Below are positions 33,767-42,657 of a stretch of DNA of 64,000 nucleotides, one piece after another (position 1 is the first letter of the stretch; the number at the start of each line of letters is the position of its first letter). Origin of the DNA: Phycisphaerales bacterium (GTDB lineage Bacteria; Planctomycetota; Phycisphaerae; UBA1845; UTPLA1). The notes beneath the pieces are model-generated. The model did not search any database and was not told where the DNA came from. It saw only the letters and a list, made by a program, of their open reading frames with translations. The stretch covers positions 2,852,001 to 2,916,000 of the forward strand of contig JACKHI010000001.1 of NCBI GenBank assembly GCA_020639075.1. The letters run 5' to 3'. Position numbers and translations under genes: made by a program.

Positions 33767-34936
33767 TCAGCCTTCACGCCGTGCATATCGAATTGCCTGG
33801 CGAATCCAATCGAGGCACGGCGCCGGCAGTACTCCATCGGCGTAGAACCCGACGTTTAGATGCCCCGCCTCGATCGTCTCATGCACGGCAGCCACAAGCG
33901 CAGGACCGCCGTCGATATACGGCGGATAGGCGTCGAAACGAACCGCTACATCCTCCGGGCCCCCCAACGCACGGACTGCTCGCGGAACCGGACTTGTCGA
34001 TGGCGTCATCTTGTAGCGTGCGACCAGCGCAAACCCGAGTTCCGTCGCACTCGGCCCAACGCCCGCGAGTTCGGCGTCGTCGTTGACGGGTATGGCGAGC
34101 TTGTCCCCCAGCCTGGCATGCACGGCAGCGATCAAAGACGCTTCGGAACTGCGTCGCGCTTCCTGATAGCTCCGTATGTCGGCGTCATCCCGCAACGCCC
34201 GTTCGATCGCTGAATTGACTTCGTCCAGTCTGCCCGTTGCGCCGCGCTCGAACGCCCGGTCCAGCCACTGCCGAACAGCTGCGTGCGCCGCTTCGACGTG
34301 ACATCCATGGTCCAACGCCCGCTGTCGACACGCCGGGCAAAAACACCAATCCTGGAAGGACTGCGCGGCGCCCTTCAGATCCAGCCCCAACGCGGACCCT
34401 CGCGCGTATCGTGACGAATCGAAAGTCACGTCGGCCAGCTCGACGCGCCGCGCCGGATAGGACTCGGCCAGATCCGCCGCCAGCGCCACGACGAATTCCC
34501 GCACATCCGGATTGGCCGGGCACAGGCGATTCCGGCTCGCATCGCCGAACGCGTCAACGCAGGCGATCATCGGGTGCTTATGCACGAGCGCCGCATTCCG
34601 CAGACAACTCGCCCGAACAGCCAGACCGACGCCGATCGAATCGCAGGCCTTGGCGATTCGGGAAAACGGATCGCGAGATTTCATCCAGCCGGTAGGGATG
34701 GGACGGATTCGCGTCGCCGAATAGTGCGACGCGCTCGGACGAAAGTGCGCACCGGCCTCGTGCCGGATCGTCCGCGCGCCGCCGAAATCGCGGGCGCGCC
34801 GCTGCACCACGTCATCGCTGTGGGCGAGCACGCAGATTTCATCCGCGAACAAATCGCCCTTGATACGGCCGATCGCCGCGTCAACGCCTTCGTCTTCGAG
34901 ATCCCAGCAGAAACAGTCTGTCCAGAAGCGAGCCAT
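33767..34936 (-). CDS. Putative TIM-barrel glycoside-hydrolase-like protein
   Basis: 389 residues, no signal peptide. The pattern CPANPDVREFVVALAADLA...YPARRVELADVTFDSSRYARGS, followed by QDWCFCPACRQRA, resembles uncharacterised barrel proteins with a GH-like fold. There the strand containing VELADVTF would carry an acidic residue and CFCPAC may be structural or metal-binding. The N-terminal MARFWTDCFCWDLEDEG is an unusual Cys/Trp-rich start. It is possibly cytosolic; the substrate is unknown. It lies 42 bp after the small NSS partner gene on the same strand, so it may be the last gene of that operon. Confidence 0.65.
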   Translation of the reverse strand: MARFWTDCFCWDLEDEGVDAAIGRIKGDLFADEICVLAHSDDVVQRRARDFGGARTIRHEAGAHFRPSASHYSATRIRPIPTGWMKSRDPFSRIAKACDSIGVGLAVRASCLRNAALVHKHPMIACVDAFGDASRNRLCPANPDVREFVVALAADLAESYPARRVELADVTFDSSRYARGSALGLDLKGAAQSFQDWCFCPACRQRALDHGCHVEAAHAAVRQWLDRAFERGATGRLDEVNSAIERALRDDADIRSYQEARRSSEASLIAAVHARLGDKLAIPVNDDAELAGVGPSATELGFALVARYKMTPSTSPVPRAVRALGGPEDVAVRFDAYPPYIDGGPALVAAVHETIEAGHLNVGFYADGVLPAPCLDWIRQAIRYARREG

Positions 34937-34978
34937 CGCGGATAGCCTAGCAGCGCCGCCGTCGAACAGCCACGCGCA

Positions 34979-35143
34979 TCAATCGGCATCCTGCGTGTCG
35001 CGCGTGTCGATATCGGGCATGCCTTTGAGCGAGGATTCGACTTCGACCGGCGGAAGCGTCAACACCTTGAACAGGCAGAACGACGCGAGCGCGAGCACCG
35101 ATCCGATCGACAATACCATGATAACCCAGCCTGCCGTCGTCAT
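34979..35143 (-). CDS. Small single-span partner of the NSS transporter (MetS-like)
   Basis: 54 residues: MTTAGWVIMVLSIGSVLALA, a single membrane helix (about 5-27), then a short acidic tail. It begins at ATG 35143 with GGAGG about 7 nt upstream and overlaps the transporter stop by 4 nt (ATGA). Small single-span proteins of this kind (MetS) accompany MetP-type NSS amino-acid importers in other bacteria, and position plus topology support the same role here. There is no sequence motif to prove it. Confidence 0.75.
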   Translation of the reverse strand: MTTAGWVIMVLSIGSVLALASFCLFKVLTLPPVEVESSLKGMPDIDTRDTQDAD

Positions 35144-36702
35144 CGCCCCGCCTCCACATCCGCCAACGCGTATCGACCGTCCTTTTGCCAGCGCTTGCCT
35201 GCGATCGAAATAAGCAGCATCAGGAAAACAATGACACCAAGCAGGAACATGACAGCCATACGGGCCGTGTCATTCTCCCGCAACTGATCTGCGAATTTCG
35301 GCAGCTCCGTCCAGCAGAACGGAATGAAAATCGCGAGCAGATAAACCGGAGCCACGTACTTGATCATGTATTGGACGAATCGCGGAATGCGTATATGAGC
35401 GCCGAAGTGCGCCTCGACTTCCGCCTTGTTGATTCCAAACACCCAGCCGTACATGAACGTCTGGATCATCGCCAGCATGTAGATGAGAAAATTCCCGACC
35501 CAATTATCAAACGTATCCATCGCAATCGTCTTCTTGGAGAAGTACACGATGAAGCCGCTTCCCATCAGAGTGAGGATCCCCAGGAACGCCGCCGACGCGT
35601 GCCGTTTCAGGCCGAATCCCTCTTCGAAAAACGCGATCACCGGCTGAAGCATGGACACGCTGCTCGTTATCGCCGCCAGGAACAGCATGAAGAACCAGAT
35701 GAACCCGAACAACTGTCCGCCCGGCATCGTCGCAAACACATTCGGAAGTGCTATGAACCCGAGACCAAACGTGCCCTGATCCTTCGCCGCGGCGCCGAGG
35801 AAGATGAATGCGGCTGGAAGCGTGATAAGCCCACCGAGACATACTTCGAAAAACTCATTGACGCTCGCGGACGTCAGGCCACTGAGGACGACGTCGTCCT
35901 TCTTGCTCAGGTAGCTGGAATAGTTGACGATGATTCCGAAACCGACGGACAAGCTGAAGAAGATCTGTCCGGAGGCCGCTAGCCATGTCTTCGAATCAAA
36001 CAGCGCATTGACATCAGGATTCCACATGAATCCGAGCCCGTTCATAACCGTCTGATCCGGATGGTCCGCCGGCGCATCCAGCGTCAATACGCGCGCCAGC
36101 ACGCATAGCGCACACAACACCATGATCGGCATCGCAATCTTGCAGAAGCCCTCGATCCCCTTCGATATGCCGCGATAGATCAGAACGAAATTCAGGACGA
36201 ACGCAATTGCAACGAAGTAGATGAGGGAATGTTCGCCGGTAAACAGAACGCCGTCCGTGTTGATACCGATGAACTCGTTGAACATCACGCTGAAGTCAAC
36301 GCCGCCGTCAGGATTCATCTCGCCTGAAAGGTACTTGAAAGCATACCCCAGACACCACGCCTCGATGACGACGTAATACGTGTAAATCACCAGCGGAATC
36401 AGAATGGCAATCCCGCCGAAGTACTTCGATACCGGATTGCGCCAAATCGCGCTGTAGATGCCCGGTGCTGAGTTGAATCCCAGCTTTCCGCCGTAACGCC
36501 CCATCGTCCATTCCGCCCAACACAACGGAATGCCCAACACGAGCAACGAAATGAAATAGGGAAGCAGAAACGCGCCGCCGCCGTTTTGCGCCGCATTACC
36601 CGGAAACCTCAGGAAATTTCCGAGTCCCACCGCCGAACCGGCCACGGCGAGAATCACGCCGATGCGGGAACCCCACTGTTCTCGCGACTTAGCTTCCGCC
36701 AC
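35140..36702 (-). CDS. Sodium-dependent NSS-family (SLC6-like) amino acid transporter
   Basis: 520 residues, about 12 membrane helices. The first helix carries the family signature RIGVILAVAGSAVGLGNFLR (about 12-31), with the unwound substrate/sodium site, followed by FPGNAAQNGGGAFLLPY. Members import amino acids with Na+. I start at GTG 36702 because AAGGAG lies 6-7 nt upstream and the preceding 33 codons (to 36801) are not membrane-protein-like. The small partner gene overlaps its 3' end. Substrate is uncertain; methionine/alanine importers have this two-gene arrangement. Confidence 0.92.
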   Translation of the reverse strand: MAEAKSREQWGSRIGVILAVAGSAVGLGNFLRFPGNAAQNGGGAFLLPYFISLLVLGIPLCWAEWTMGRYGGKLGFNSAPGIYSAIWRNPVSKYFGGIAILIPLVIYTYYVVIEAWCLGYAFKYLSGEMNPDGGVDFSVMFNEFIGINTDGVLFTGEHSLIYFVAIAFVLNFVLIYRGISKGIEGFCKIAMPIMVLCALCVLARVLTLDAPADHPDQTVMNGLGFMWNPDVNALFDSKTWLAASGQIFFSLSVGFGIIVNYSSYLSKKDDVVLSGLTSASVNEFFEVCLGGLITLPAAFIFLGAAAKDQGTFGLGFIALPNVFATMPGGQLFGFIWFFMLFLAAITSSVSMLQPVIAFFEEGFGLKRHASAAFLGILTLMGSGFIVYFSKKTIAMDTFDNWVGNFLIYMLAMIQTFMYGWVFGINKAEVEAHFGAHIRIPRFVQYMIKYVAPVYLLAIFIPFCWTELPKFADQLRENDTARMAVMFLLGVIVFLMLLISIAGKRWQKDGRYALADVEAGR

Positions 36703-36969
36703 GCTGCTCTCCTTCTTTCGTTTCGGCGAATCGATCGTTGAGTGCATTTGCCGCGCGCTCGTCGCGACCGGGGCCCCGACGACGCGGGCAAAAGGCGTCA
36801 ATCCGAATCTATGAATACGAGCGAACGCCCAAACCTTGCGATTCGCCCTCGACGAGTTGACGGCAAACCGTACAGATCGGAAAGGAATTTCGCAAGTGAA
36901 TCATGCCGGCGCCCGACAGGCCGACGGATTCACTGGGCAGTCAGCATGCACGAACCGGCCAATCGGCGC

Positions 36970-37695
36970 TTAGTAATCGTCGGCCGACGCCTTCTTTTTC
37001 TTCACGCCGACCGCTTCCTCGACTATCGACACACCGGCGCTCGCGCCGATTCGCGACGCCCCGGCGCCGACCATCGCATTGAAGTCCGCCAGCGTGCGAA
37101 TCCCGCCCGAAGCCTTCACGCTCAGACCGGCAGAATTCACCACCGAGTACATCAGGGCCACGTCTTCCACCGTCGCGCCGCCCTTGGAGAATCCCGTGCT
37201 CGTCTTGACGAAGTCTGCACCGGCCCCGATCGCCGCCTCGCACGCCCGTACCTTCTCGTCATCCGTCAGAAGGCATGTCTCGATGATGACTTTGCAGAGG
37301 GCCCCGCCGTTCCGACAGACTTCCACAACCGCCGCGATGTCCCGCTCGACGTATAGAACGTCGCGCCCTTTCAGCGCGCCGATGTGGATCACCATGTCGA
37401 TTTCCGTCGCACCCTCTTCGATCGCCCGCGCCGCCTCGTCGGCCTTGACGTCCGTCAAGTGCGTCCCGAGCGGAAATCCGACGACCGTGCAGATGTCCAG
37501 ATCACTGCCCGCCAGAAACTCCTTCGCGTCGGCGACGAACACAGGGTTGATGCAGACCGACGCGAACGCATCGATTCGCGCCTCGGCACACAACGCCTTG
37601 ATATCCACGCGCGTCGCCTCCGGCTTCAGCAACGTGTGGTCGATCATGCCGGCGATCGTCTTTGGATCCGTCGGAATCTCGTTGGATTTCGTCAT
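36970..37695 (-). CDS. deoC: Deoxyribose-phosphate aldolase
   Basis: 241 residues. DeoC cleaves 2-deoxyribose-5-phosphate to glyceraldehyde-3-phosphate and acetaldehyde in deoxynucleoside catabolism. Visible: MIDHTLLKPEAT near the start, Asp100 in ATEIDMVIHIGALK, the Schiff-base Lys164 in FVKTSTGFSKGGAT and the second Lys194 in VKASGGIR. A Lys-rich tail (VGVKKKKASADDY) replaces the usual end. It lies upstream of the NSS gene on the same strand but 267 bp away, so it probably has its own transcript. The ribosome site is weak. Confidence 0.95.
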   Translation of the reverse strand: MTKSNEIPTDPKTIAGMIDHTLLKPEATRVDIKALCAEARIDAFASVCINPVFVADAKEFLAGSDLDICTVVGFPLGTHLTDVKADEAARAIEEGATEIDMVIHIGALKGRDVLYVERDIAAVVEVCRNGGALCKVIIETCLLTDDEKVRACEAAIGAGADFVKTSTGFSKGGATVEDVALMYSVVNSAGLSVKASGGIRTLADFNAMVGAGASRIGASAGVSIVEEAVGVKKKKASADDY

Positions 37696-38010
37696 CTCTG
37701 CGGCGCTCGTCCCTTCATCAGTACTTGGTTATCGCTTGCTCCCGCAAACACACGGCCGGACCCTTCCGACCGCCCGGCCGACATCGTAACCGTCGATTCG
37801 GACCGTCGCCAATGAAATGCCCGCCTCACGACGGAACGCGACGATTCCGCGCAGTCGATGCGCCGAATTTAGACATCGAGCCGTATTCGTCGGTATACTT
37901 GGGTATCCTGAATGCCGGGCGCCCATCGTCGCAACGCCGGCCTGCCGATGGCGGACCGCCGTACCTGCACGTCCGATACGTTTCGCATTCACCGTGGAGA
38001 AGGAACCCCA

Positions 38011-39165
38011 GTGCCCGTTCGCAGCGAATCAACCGACGCCATCCAGGTCATCCTTGTCGCGGACGAGGATGTCGTCGAGCGATTCCCGGGCTTCATTCGC
38101 TATCTCCAGATCGGACTCATCGACGAACCCATCGAGTTCCTCCTCGTGGCGCCTGACGTTCCGCGAACTGACGGTCTGATCGCCGGCTCGACGAAACTCG
38201 TGCGCTATCGCAAACTGCCGAAGCTGTTTCGCGGATTCGCGATGCGATCCGTCATGGCCGACGTGAAGACGGCGCTCGCTGCGGTGAATCGCAAGGGAAC
38301 GCTGCTGATTCATAGCCTCAGCCTTCCGTCGGCGCCGCTCGCCGTCCAGATCGCTCAGGGTACTGGCGCCGATCTGATCATCAATGTCGCGTCACGCGCA
38401 GCGTTGAATGACCCGCAACTGATGCAATATCTCTCTCAGGCGTCTGAACTCGTCACGCCCGTTCGCGCCGTCGAAGATGCCATTCATCGATCCTCACTCT
38501 CCGAGAAGGCGGCGCAGACGGTCCCGTTCGGCGTCGCCGCCGCCTCGGAGCCCGCCGCATTTCGAAAGGGAGATCACGCGACGGCGATCCTCGCAACAGG
38601 GCCGCTCGAACCCGAAACGGGACTTGATGCGCTGATCCGGGCCATCGCCATCGTGAATCGAGAATTCAAGGACCTCGCCGCGTTCATCATCGGAAAGGGC
38701 GGCTACGAAGGCGAATTGCGAAGGCTCACCAACTCCCTCGGCCTGGCATCCAACATCATGTTCACTGGTCGACTCGAACACCTGCGAAGCGCCATGGCCG
38801 CAGCGGACGTCTTCTGCGTTCCGAGGACACTGCCCTACTTCCGCGAAGAGCCGATACACGCGATGGCCCTCGGACTCCTGCTGATCATCGCCGATGACGC
38901 CATTCATGACGGCCTGACCCACAACCGCAACGCCGTCCTGGTGCCGGATGGAGACGACGTCGCAATCGCGGGCGCGATTATCGAATCCGTTCGCAACCAG
39001 GAAAATGCCCGCAAGATCGCAGCGGCCGGCCAAGAGCACGTCCGAAAAAACCACAGTATTTCAGGCATGGTCAGTCGCTATCAGCAGATCTACGAGAAAG
39101 TCGCCGCCCCGCGACGCACCTATGCGCTCAAGTCGCCCCAACCCTCCGCGACTCGGCGTGTATAA
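38011..39165 (+). CDS. GT4-type glycosyltransferase
   Basis: 384 residues from GTG 38011, chosen for AAGGA six bases upstream. GT-B fold: the N-terminal half is divergent. The C-terminal half has the family's donor-binding region (ATGPLEPETGLDALIRAIAIV, GKGGYEGELRRL, NIMFTGRL, ADVFCVPRTLPYFREEPIHAMALGL), where the second Glu of EEPIHAMALG is the nucleotide-sugar-binding residue. It probably adds a sugar in envelope polysaccharide synthesis, in line with the WecA-type and UDP-sugar dehydrogenase genes nearby. It stands alone, with 200 bp before the next gene. Confidence 0.83.
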   Translation: MPVRSESTDAIQVILVADEDVVERFPGFIRYLQIGLIDEPIEFLLVAPDVPRTDGLIAGSTKLVRYRKLPKLFRGFAMRSVMADVKTALAAVNRKGTLLIHSLSLPSAPLAVQIAQGTGADLIINVASRAALNDPQLMQYLSQASELVTPVRAVEDAIHRSSLSEKAAQTVPFGVAAASEPAAFRKGDHATAILATGPLEPETGLDALIRAIAIVNREFKDLAAFIIGKGGYEGELRRLTNSLGLASNIMFTGRLEHLRSAMAAADVFCVPRTLPYFREEPIHAMALGLLLIIADDAIHDGLTHNRNAVLVPDGDDVAIAGAIIESVRNQENARKIAAAGQEHVRKNHSISGMVSRYQQIYEKVAAPRRTYALKSPQPSATRRV

Positions 39166-39367
39166 ACAATGAGTACGGCGCGAACAACCGTGAAGCGCGC
39201 CGCGTATGCCATTGGAGTACGAAGGCCCGGTAACAGTCTTGGGAACTACATCGCCCGCCCCGACGATCGGTCGATGTAATCGAAATGCCGGGCATGTCCG
39301 CCGAACACGCCCCCGTACGTATCAGAATCCCGTGTGGAATACTCCCGAAAGCAGAGAGGTGACCGCC

Positions 39368-40393
39368 GTGCCACGTGACAAGGGTTGGTCGATTCGTCCG
39401 TTTTTTCAAGTCGTCGCAGGCGTCTGCCTGCTGCTTGCGCTTGTGCTCGATCCCGGATGCCAGCCCCACCACGAGGTGAAGCTGACCGAAGCAACGCCGA
39501 TTCGGGATTCTCATGCCGTCCCCGCCGCAATCGCCGCCGGTGCTGAATCCGGCGCTGCGGACGTCGGCACGATGCACGCGACCGGCACCCGCGTCGAATC
39601 CGCCAGCGCATCAAACATCAACAACGTTCCCCCGCCTGCCGTCGCAGCAGTCGCCAGCCCAACGGACGGTTTTGAAGCGATGCTGAAGCGCGACCCGCTC
39701 GAAGCACTGCGGCAACTCCATCAGGAATTCGCCGCCGCCGACCGATCGTACACCTGCGTCTTCACGCGTCAGGAAATGCTGTCGAGCGGGATGGGCCCGG
39801 AACAGGACGTCAGCGTCAAGTTCCGCTCCGAGCCCTATAGCGTCGCCATGGAATTCACGCGAAACCCCGGCCTCGTCAAGCGGGCCCTGTTCGTCAAGGG
39901 AAAATGGCGCGACGAAACCGCGGATGAAGAAGAGCTGAAAGACCAGGCGCTCGTCCAGCCCGCAGGCATGGCGGGCCTCCTGATCAAGAGCCTCAAACAG
40001 CCGATCCGCGGCCCGCTGGCCAGAAAAACGGGACGGCGAGCCATCGATCAGTTCGGCTTCGAGCGGGCGATCGACTTGCTCGTCAAGTACTGCGATCAGG
40101 CCAAGGCCGAGGGCGCCCTGACGCTGACATACGAAGGCGAAGCCGACTTCAAGGGACGCCGCGTCTGGGTGATCAAGCGTATGCTGCCCTATACCGGCCC
40201 CGATAGCGGCTACCCGGATCTTGTTGCCATGATCTACATCGATCAGGAACATCACGTCCCGATCGCGATCCATACATTCTCGGATACCAAGTGCGACGCC
40301 GAGCACCTGATCGGCAAATACGAATACCGCGACATCGATTTCAACGCCGACATCACCGACGCTGACTTCGAGCCCGCCACATACGGACTTTGA
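39368..40393 (+). CDS. DUF1571-family exported protein
   Basis: 341 residues from GTG 39368 (GAGGTGA upstream). The N-terminus is a signal or lipoprotein-type sequence (FFQVVAGVCLLLALVLDPGC, Cys about 34), although the lipobox is not ideal. A Pro/Ala-rich linker leads to a DUF1571 domain (about 110-340): DRSYTCVFTRQEM, SVKFRSEPYSVAMEF, ALTLTYEGEADFKGR, YIDQEHHVPIAIHTF. DUF1571 proteins are frequent in planctomycetes and resemble the lipoprotein-carrier (LolA/LolB) fold; the function is unknown. A bidirectional terminator follows. Confidence 0.83.
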   Translation: MPRDKGWSIRPFFQVVAGVCLLLALVLDPGCQPHHEVKLTEATPIRDSHAVPAAIAAGAESGAADVGTMHATGTRVESASASNINNVPPPAVAAVASPTDGFEAMLKRDPLEALRQLHQEFAAADRSYTCVFTRQEMLSSGMGPEQDVSVKFRSEPYSVAMEFTRNPGLVKRALFVKGKWRDETADEEELKDQALVQPAGMAGLLIKSLKQPIRGPLARKTGRRAIDQFGFERAIDLLVKYCDQAKAEGALTLTYEGEADFKGRRVWVIKRMLPYTGPDSGYPDLVAMIYIDQEHHVPIAIHTFSDTKCDAEHLIGKYEYRDIDFNADITDADFEPATYGL

Positions 40394-40416
40394 CCCATCT
40401 GTCACAAGACATGAAA

Positions 40417-40452
40417 AAAGGCACGATCCGACAAACGTCGAATCGTGCCTTT
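40417..40452. terminator. Bidirectional intrinsic terminator
   Basis: A 16-bp stem with one mismatch (AAAGGCACGATCCGAC with GTCGAATCGTGCCTTT), loop AAAC, flanked by an A tract on the left and a T-rich tract on the right. It sits between two convergent genes (stops at 40393 and 40481) and can end transcription from both. Confidence 0.88.
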
Positions 40453-40480
40453 GTTTATTTGTTCGACAAGGCGAGCCCGG

Positions 40481-41803
40481 CTACGCCTTCACAATCTTCT
40501 TCCGGTTCTTCTTCACATTGGCCGTCGCATTGCGCGTGTCGACGACGAGCTGCGCATTCTCCACAATCATCTCGTAGTCGTACGCGCTGTGGTCCGTCGA
40601 GATCAGCACGGCGTCGTATTTCTTGATCGTCGCCGGCGTCAGTTCGACCGATTTCATTTTCAGATCGTGCTCTCGGCCGCGATGCGTTCTCGGCACATGC
40701 GGATCGTTGTAATCCACTTTTGCTCCGTGCGTCTGCAACAAGTGAATCAGCTCGATGCTCGGGCTTTCCCGGATGTCATCCACGTCCTTCTTGTACGCCA
40801 GCCCCAGCACCAGAACCTTCGAATCGCGAATCGGCTTCTTGTGATCGTTCAGCGCGAGCGCCAAGCGGTTGATCACATACTCCGGCATGTCCGTGTTGAT
40901 CTCGCCCGCCAGTTCGATGAACCGCGTCGGCTCGCCGTACTGACGCGCCTTCCACGTCAGGTAGAACGGATCGATCGGAATGCAGTGACCGCCGAGACCG
41001 GGCCCCGGATAGAAGGCCGAATATCCGAACGGCTTCGTCTTCGCCGCCTCGATCACGTCCCATACATCGATGCCCATCTTGTCGAAGAGCACCTTCAGCT
41101 CGTTCACCATCGCGATGTTCACACAGCGATAGACGTTCTCGACGATCTTCGCCGCCTCGGCGACTTCACAACTCGCGACGGGAATCGCCTGCGACAGCGC
41201 CGCGGAGTACATCGCCATCGCGACGCGCAGGCTCCCCTTGTCGAATCCGCCGACGAGCTTGGGGATCGTCTCCGTCGTGAAGTCCACACGCCCCGGATCT
41301 TCACGCTCTGGGCTGTAGGCAAGATAGAAGTCCTTGCCCGCCTTCAATCCGCTGCCGGCCTCCAGAATCGGCTGCAGCAACTCGCGCGTCGTGCCGGGAT
41401 ACGTCGTCGACTCCAGCGTGATCAGCTGTCCCTTCCGCAACTGCTTCGCGATCGCATGCGCCGTCGATTCGACGTAACTCATGTCCGGATCGCGCGTCTT
41501 CGAGAGCGGCGTCGGCACGCAGATGATGATCGAGTCCGGCTTGCTCAGCTCCGACATGTCGCCGGTCGCCCGGAATCGCTTCGAAGCGACAAGCTCCTTG
41601 ATCGTCGAATCGGGAATGTGCTTGATGTAGCTCTTGCCCGAATTCAGCTTCTTGATCTTGTCCGGATCGACATCGAAACAGAGCGTCGCGAACCCCGCCG
41701 CCCCGAACGTCCGCGCCAGCGGCAGACCGACATAGCCCATGCCCATGACCCCGATCAGGGCCTTGCGATCCTTGTACTTCTGAACAATCGCTTCAGTGCT
41801 CAA
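40481..41803 (-). CDS. UDP-N-acetylglucosamine 6-dehydrogenase-like nucleotide-sugar dehydrogenase
   Basis: 440 residues. Rossmann NAD site GVMGMGYVGLPLA (about 19-31), the ICVPTPLSKTRDPDMSYV segment, the ESTTYPGTT loop, SPEREDPGR, catalytic Cys in GPGLGGHCIPIDPFY (about 260) and LGLAYKKDVDDIRESPS. These match the WbpA/WecC group, which oxidises UDP-GlcNAc (or UDP-Glc) to the uronic acid for envelope polysaccharides. I prefer TTG 41803 because AAAGGA lies nine bases before it. GTG 41830 would add nine residues and has no ribosome site. It terminates at the shared hairpin. Confidence 0.9.
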   Translation of the reverse strand: MSTEAIVQKYKDRKALIGVMGMGYVGLPLARTFGAAGFATLCFDVDPDKIKKLNSGKSYIKHIPDSTIKELVASKRFRATGDMSELSKPDSIIICVPTPLSKTRDPDMSYVESTAHAIAKQLRKGQLITLESTTYPGTTRELLQPILEAGSGLKAGKDFYLAYSPEREDPGRVDFTTETIPKLVGGFDKGSLRVAMAMYSAALSQAIPVASCEVAEAAKIVENVYRCVNIAMVNELKVLFDKMGIDVWDVIEAAKTKPFGYSAFYPGPGLGGHCIPIDPFYLTWKARQYGEPTRFIELAGEINTDMPEYVINRLALALNDHKKPIRDSKVLVLGLAYKKDVDDIRESPSIELIHLLQTHGAKVDYNDPHVPRTHRGREHDLKMKSVELTPATIKKYDAVLISTDHSAYDYEMIVENAQLVVDTRNATANVKKNRKKIVKA

Positions 41804-42129
41804 CGAACTCGTTCCTTTCGGCTGAATCACCCATGCTTGGGGGATTTTCGTAACGTGGGATGGGACATTAGATAGCGCGCATCGCAGGTCGGCAAGAGGG
41901 TGAATTCGCCCTGCATCGGGCTGAAATCAACGCTGCGCCCCGCCTGTCGATACTGCCGTCGGCATTGCGCTATCGATCGATCGGCACCCGCTTCGACAGC
42001 GTCGCCCGGCGACTGAAGAAAAATTTCATTTTTTCTCTCCAGTCGGCAAAGGCTGCCGGGCCCATGTCGTCGATGTCATTGCCGACCGGGAAGCGCGAAA
42101 CAACCCCGGCAAACAGACGAGCGAGATCG
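41804..42129. other. Intergenic region without a recognised feature
   Basis: About 325 bp between divergent genes. Promoters for both should lie here; I could not identify a convincing pair of hexamers or an inverted repeat. Confidence 0.35.
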
Positions 42130-42657
42130 ATGACAATGAACGAACCCGGCTGGATCCAACGTCGATTGAAAGACGCCGCACGAATCACACTCGCCCTCGC
42201 GGGTGGCGCAGCATTCGCCTATCTGGCATGGAACCCGCAGCCGCCACCGCCGCTCCCCGGCGATAGCGCGGCGAGCGAATCGAAACCCGCTGTTGACAAG
42301 TCTCCTGAATTGAAAGGAACGGCTGTGAACAAGGATGAGATCGAACGCATCGGCCTGATCGAATCGGAACAGTCTTCGATGGCGACCACCCGCAAACCGG
42401 GCGCTTCGCAGGAATTGAGCGACAGGCTGGACCGCAGCCCAAGCGAGTATTCCGTCGGGAGCCTTCCTCAAAAAGAGGTTCGCCCTGAAATGGAAACCGT
42501 CAACGCGCAGTCACGCGGACCTCCGGACTCACACCAGGAGGGGAAAGAAGCCCCTTATTCTCACCATCATCGGGAGCAAGCCTCTCGAACCCGGTATCCG
42601 CCCGCCACAACGACTCCGCCAGTCCCCTCGAACGCCGAATATCACGTTTCTTCGTGA
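42130..42657 (+). CDS. Putative small membrane-anchored protein, unknown function
   Basis: 175 residues from ATG 42130: a basic N-terminus, one hydrophobic segment (about 18-34, ITLALAGGAAFAYLAW), then a hydrophilic Pro/Ser/Glu-rich tail with no recognisable domain. The last 158 bp overlap the 3' end of the gene on the opposite strand (42500-44167), so one of the two C-termini may be overcalled. The ribosome site is weak. The membrane segment and charged start argue for a real gene. Confidence 0.45.
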   Translation: MTMNEPGWIQRRLKDAARITLALAGGAAFAYLAWNPQPPPPLPGDSAASESKPAVDKSPELKGTAVNKDEIERIGLIESEQSSMATTRKPGASQELSDRLDRSPSEYSVGSLPQKEVRPEMETVNAQSRGPPDSHQEGKEAPYSHHHREQASRTRYPPATTTPPVPSNAEYHVSS

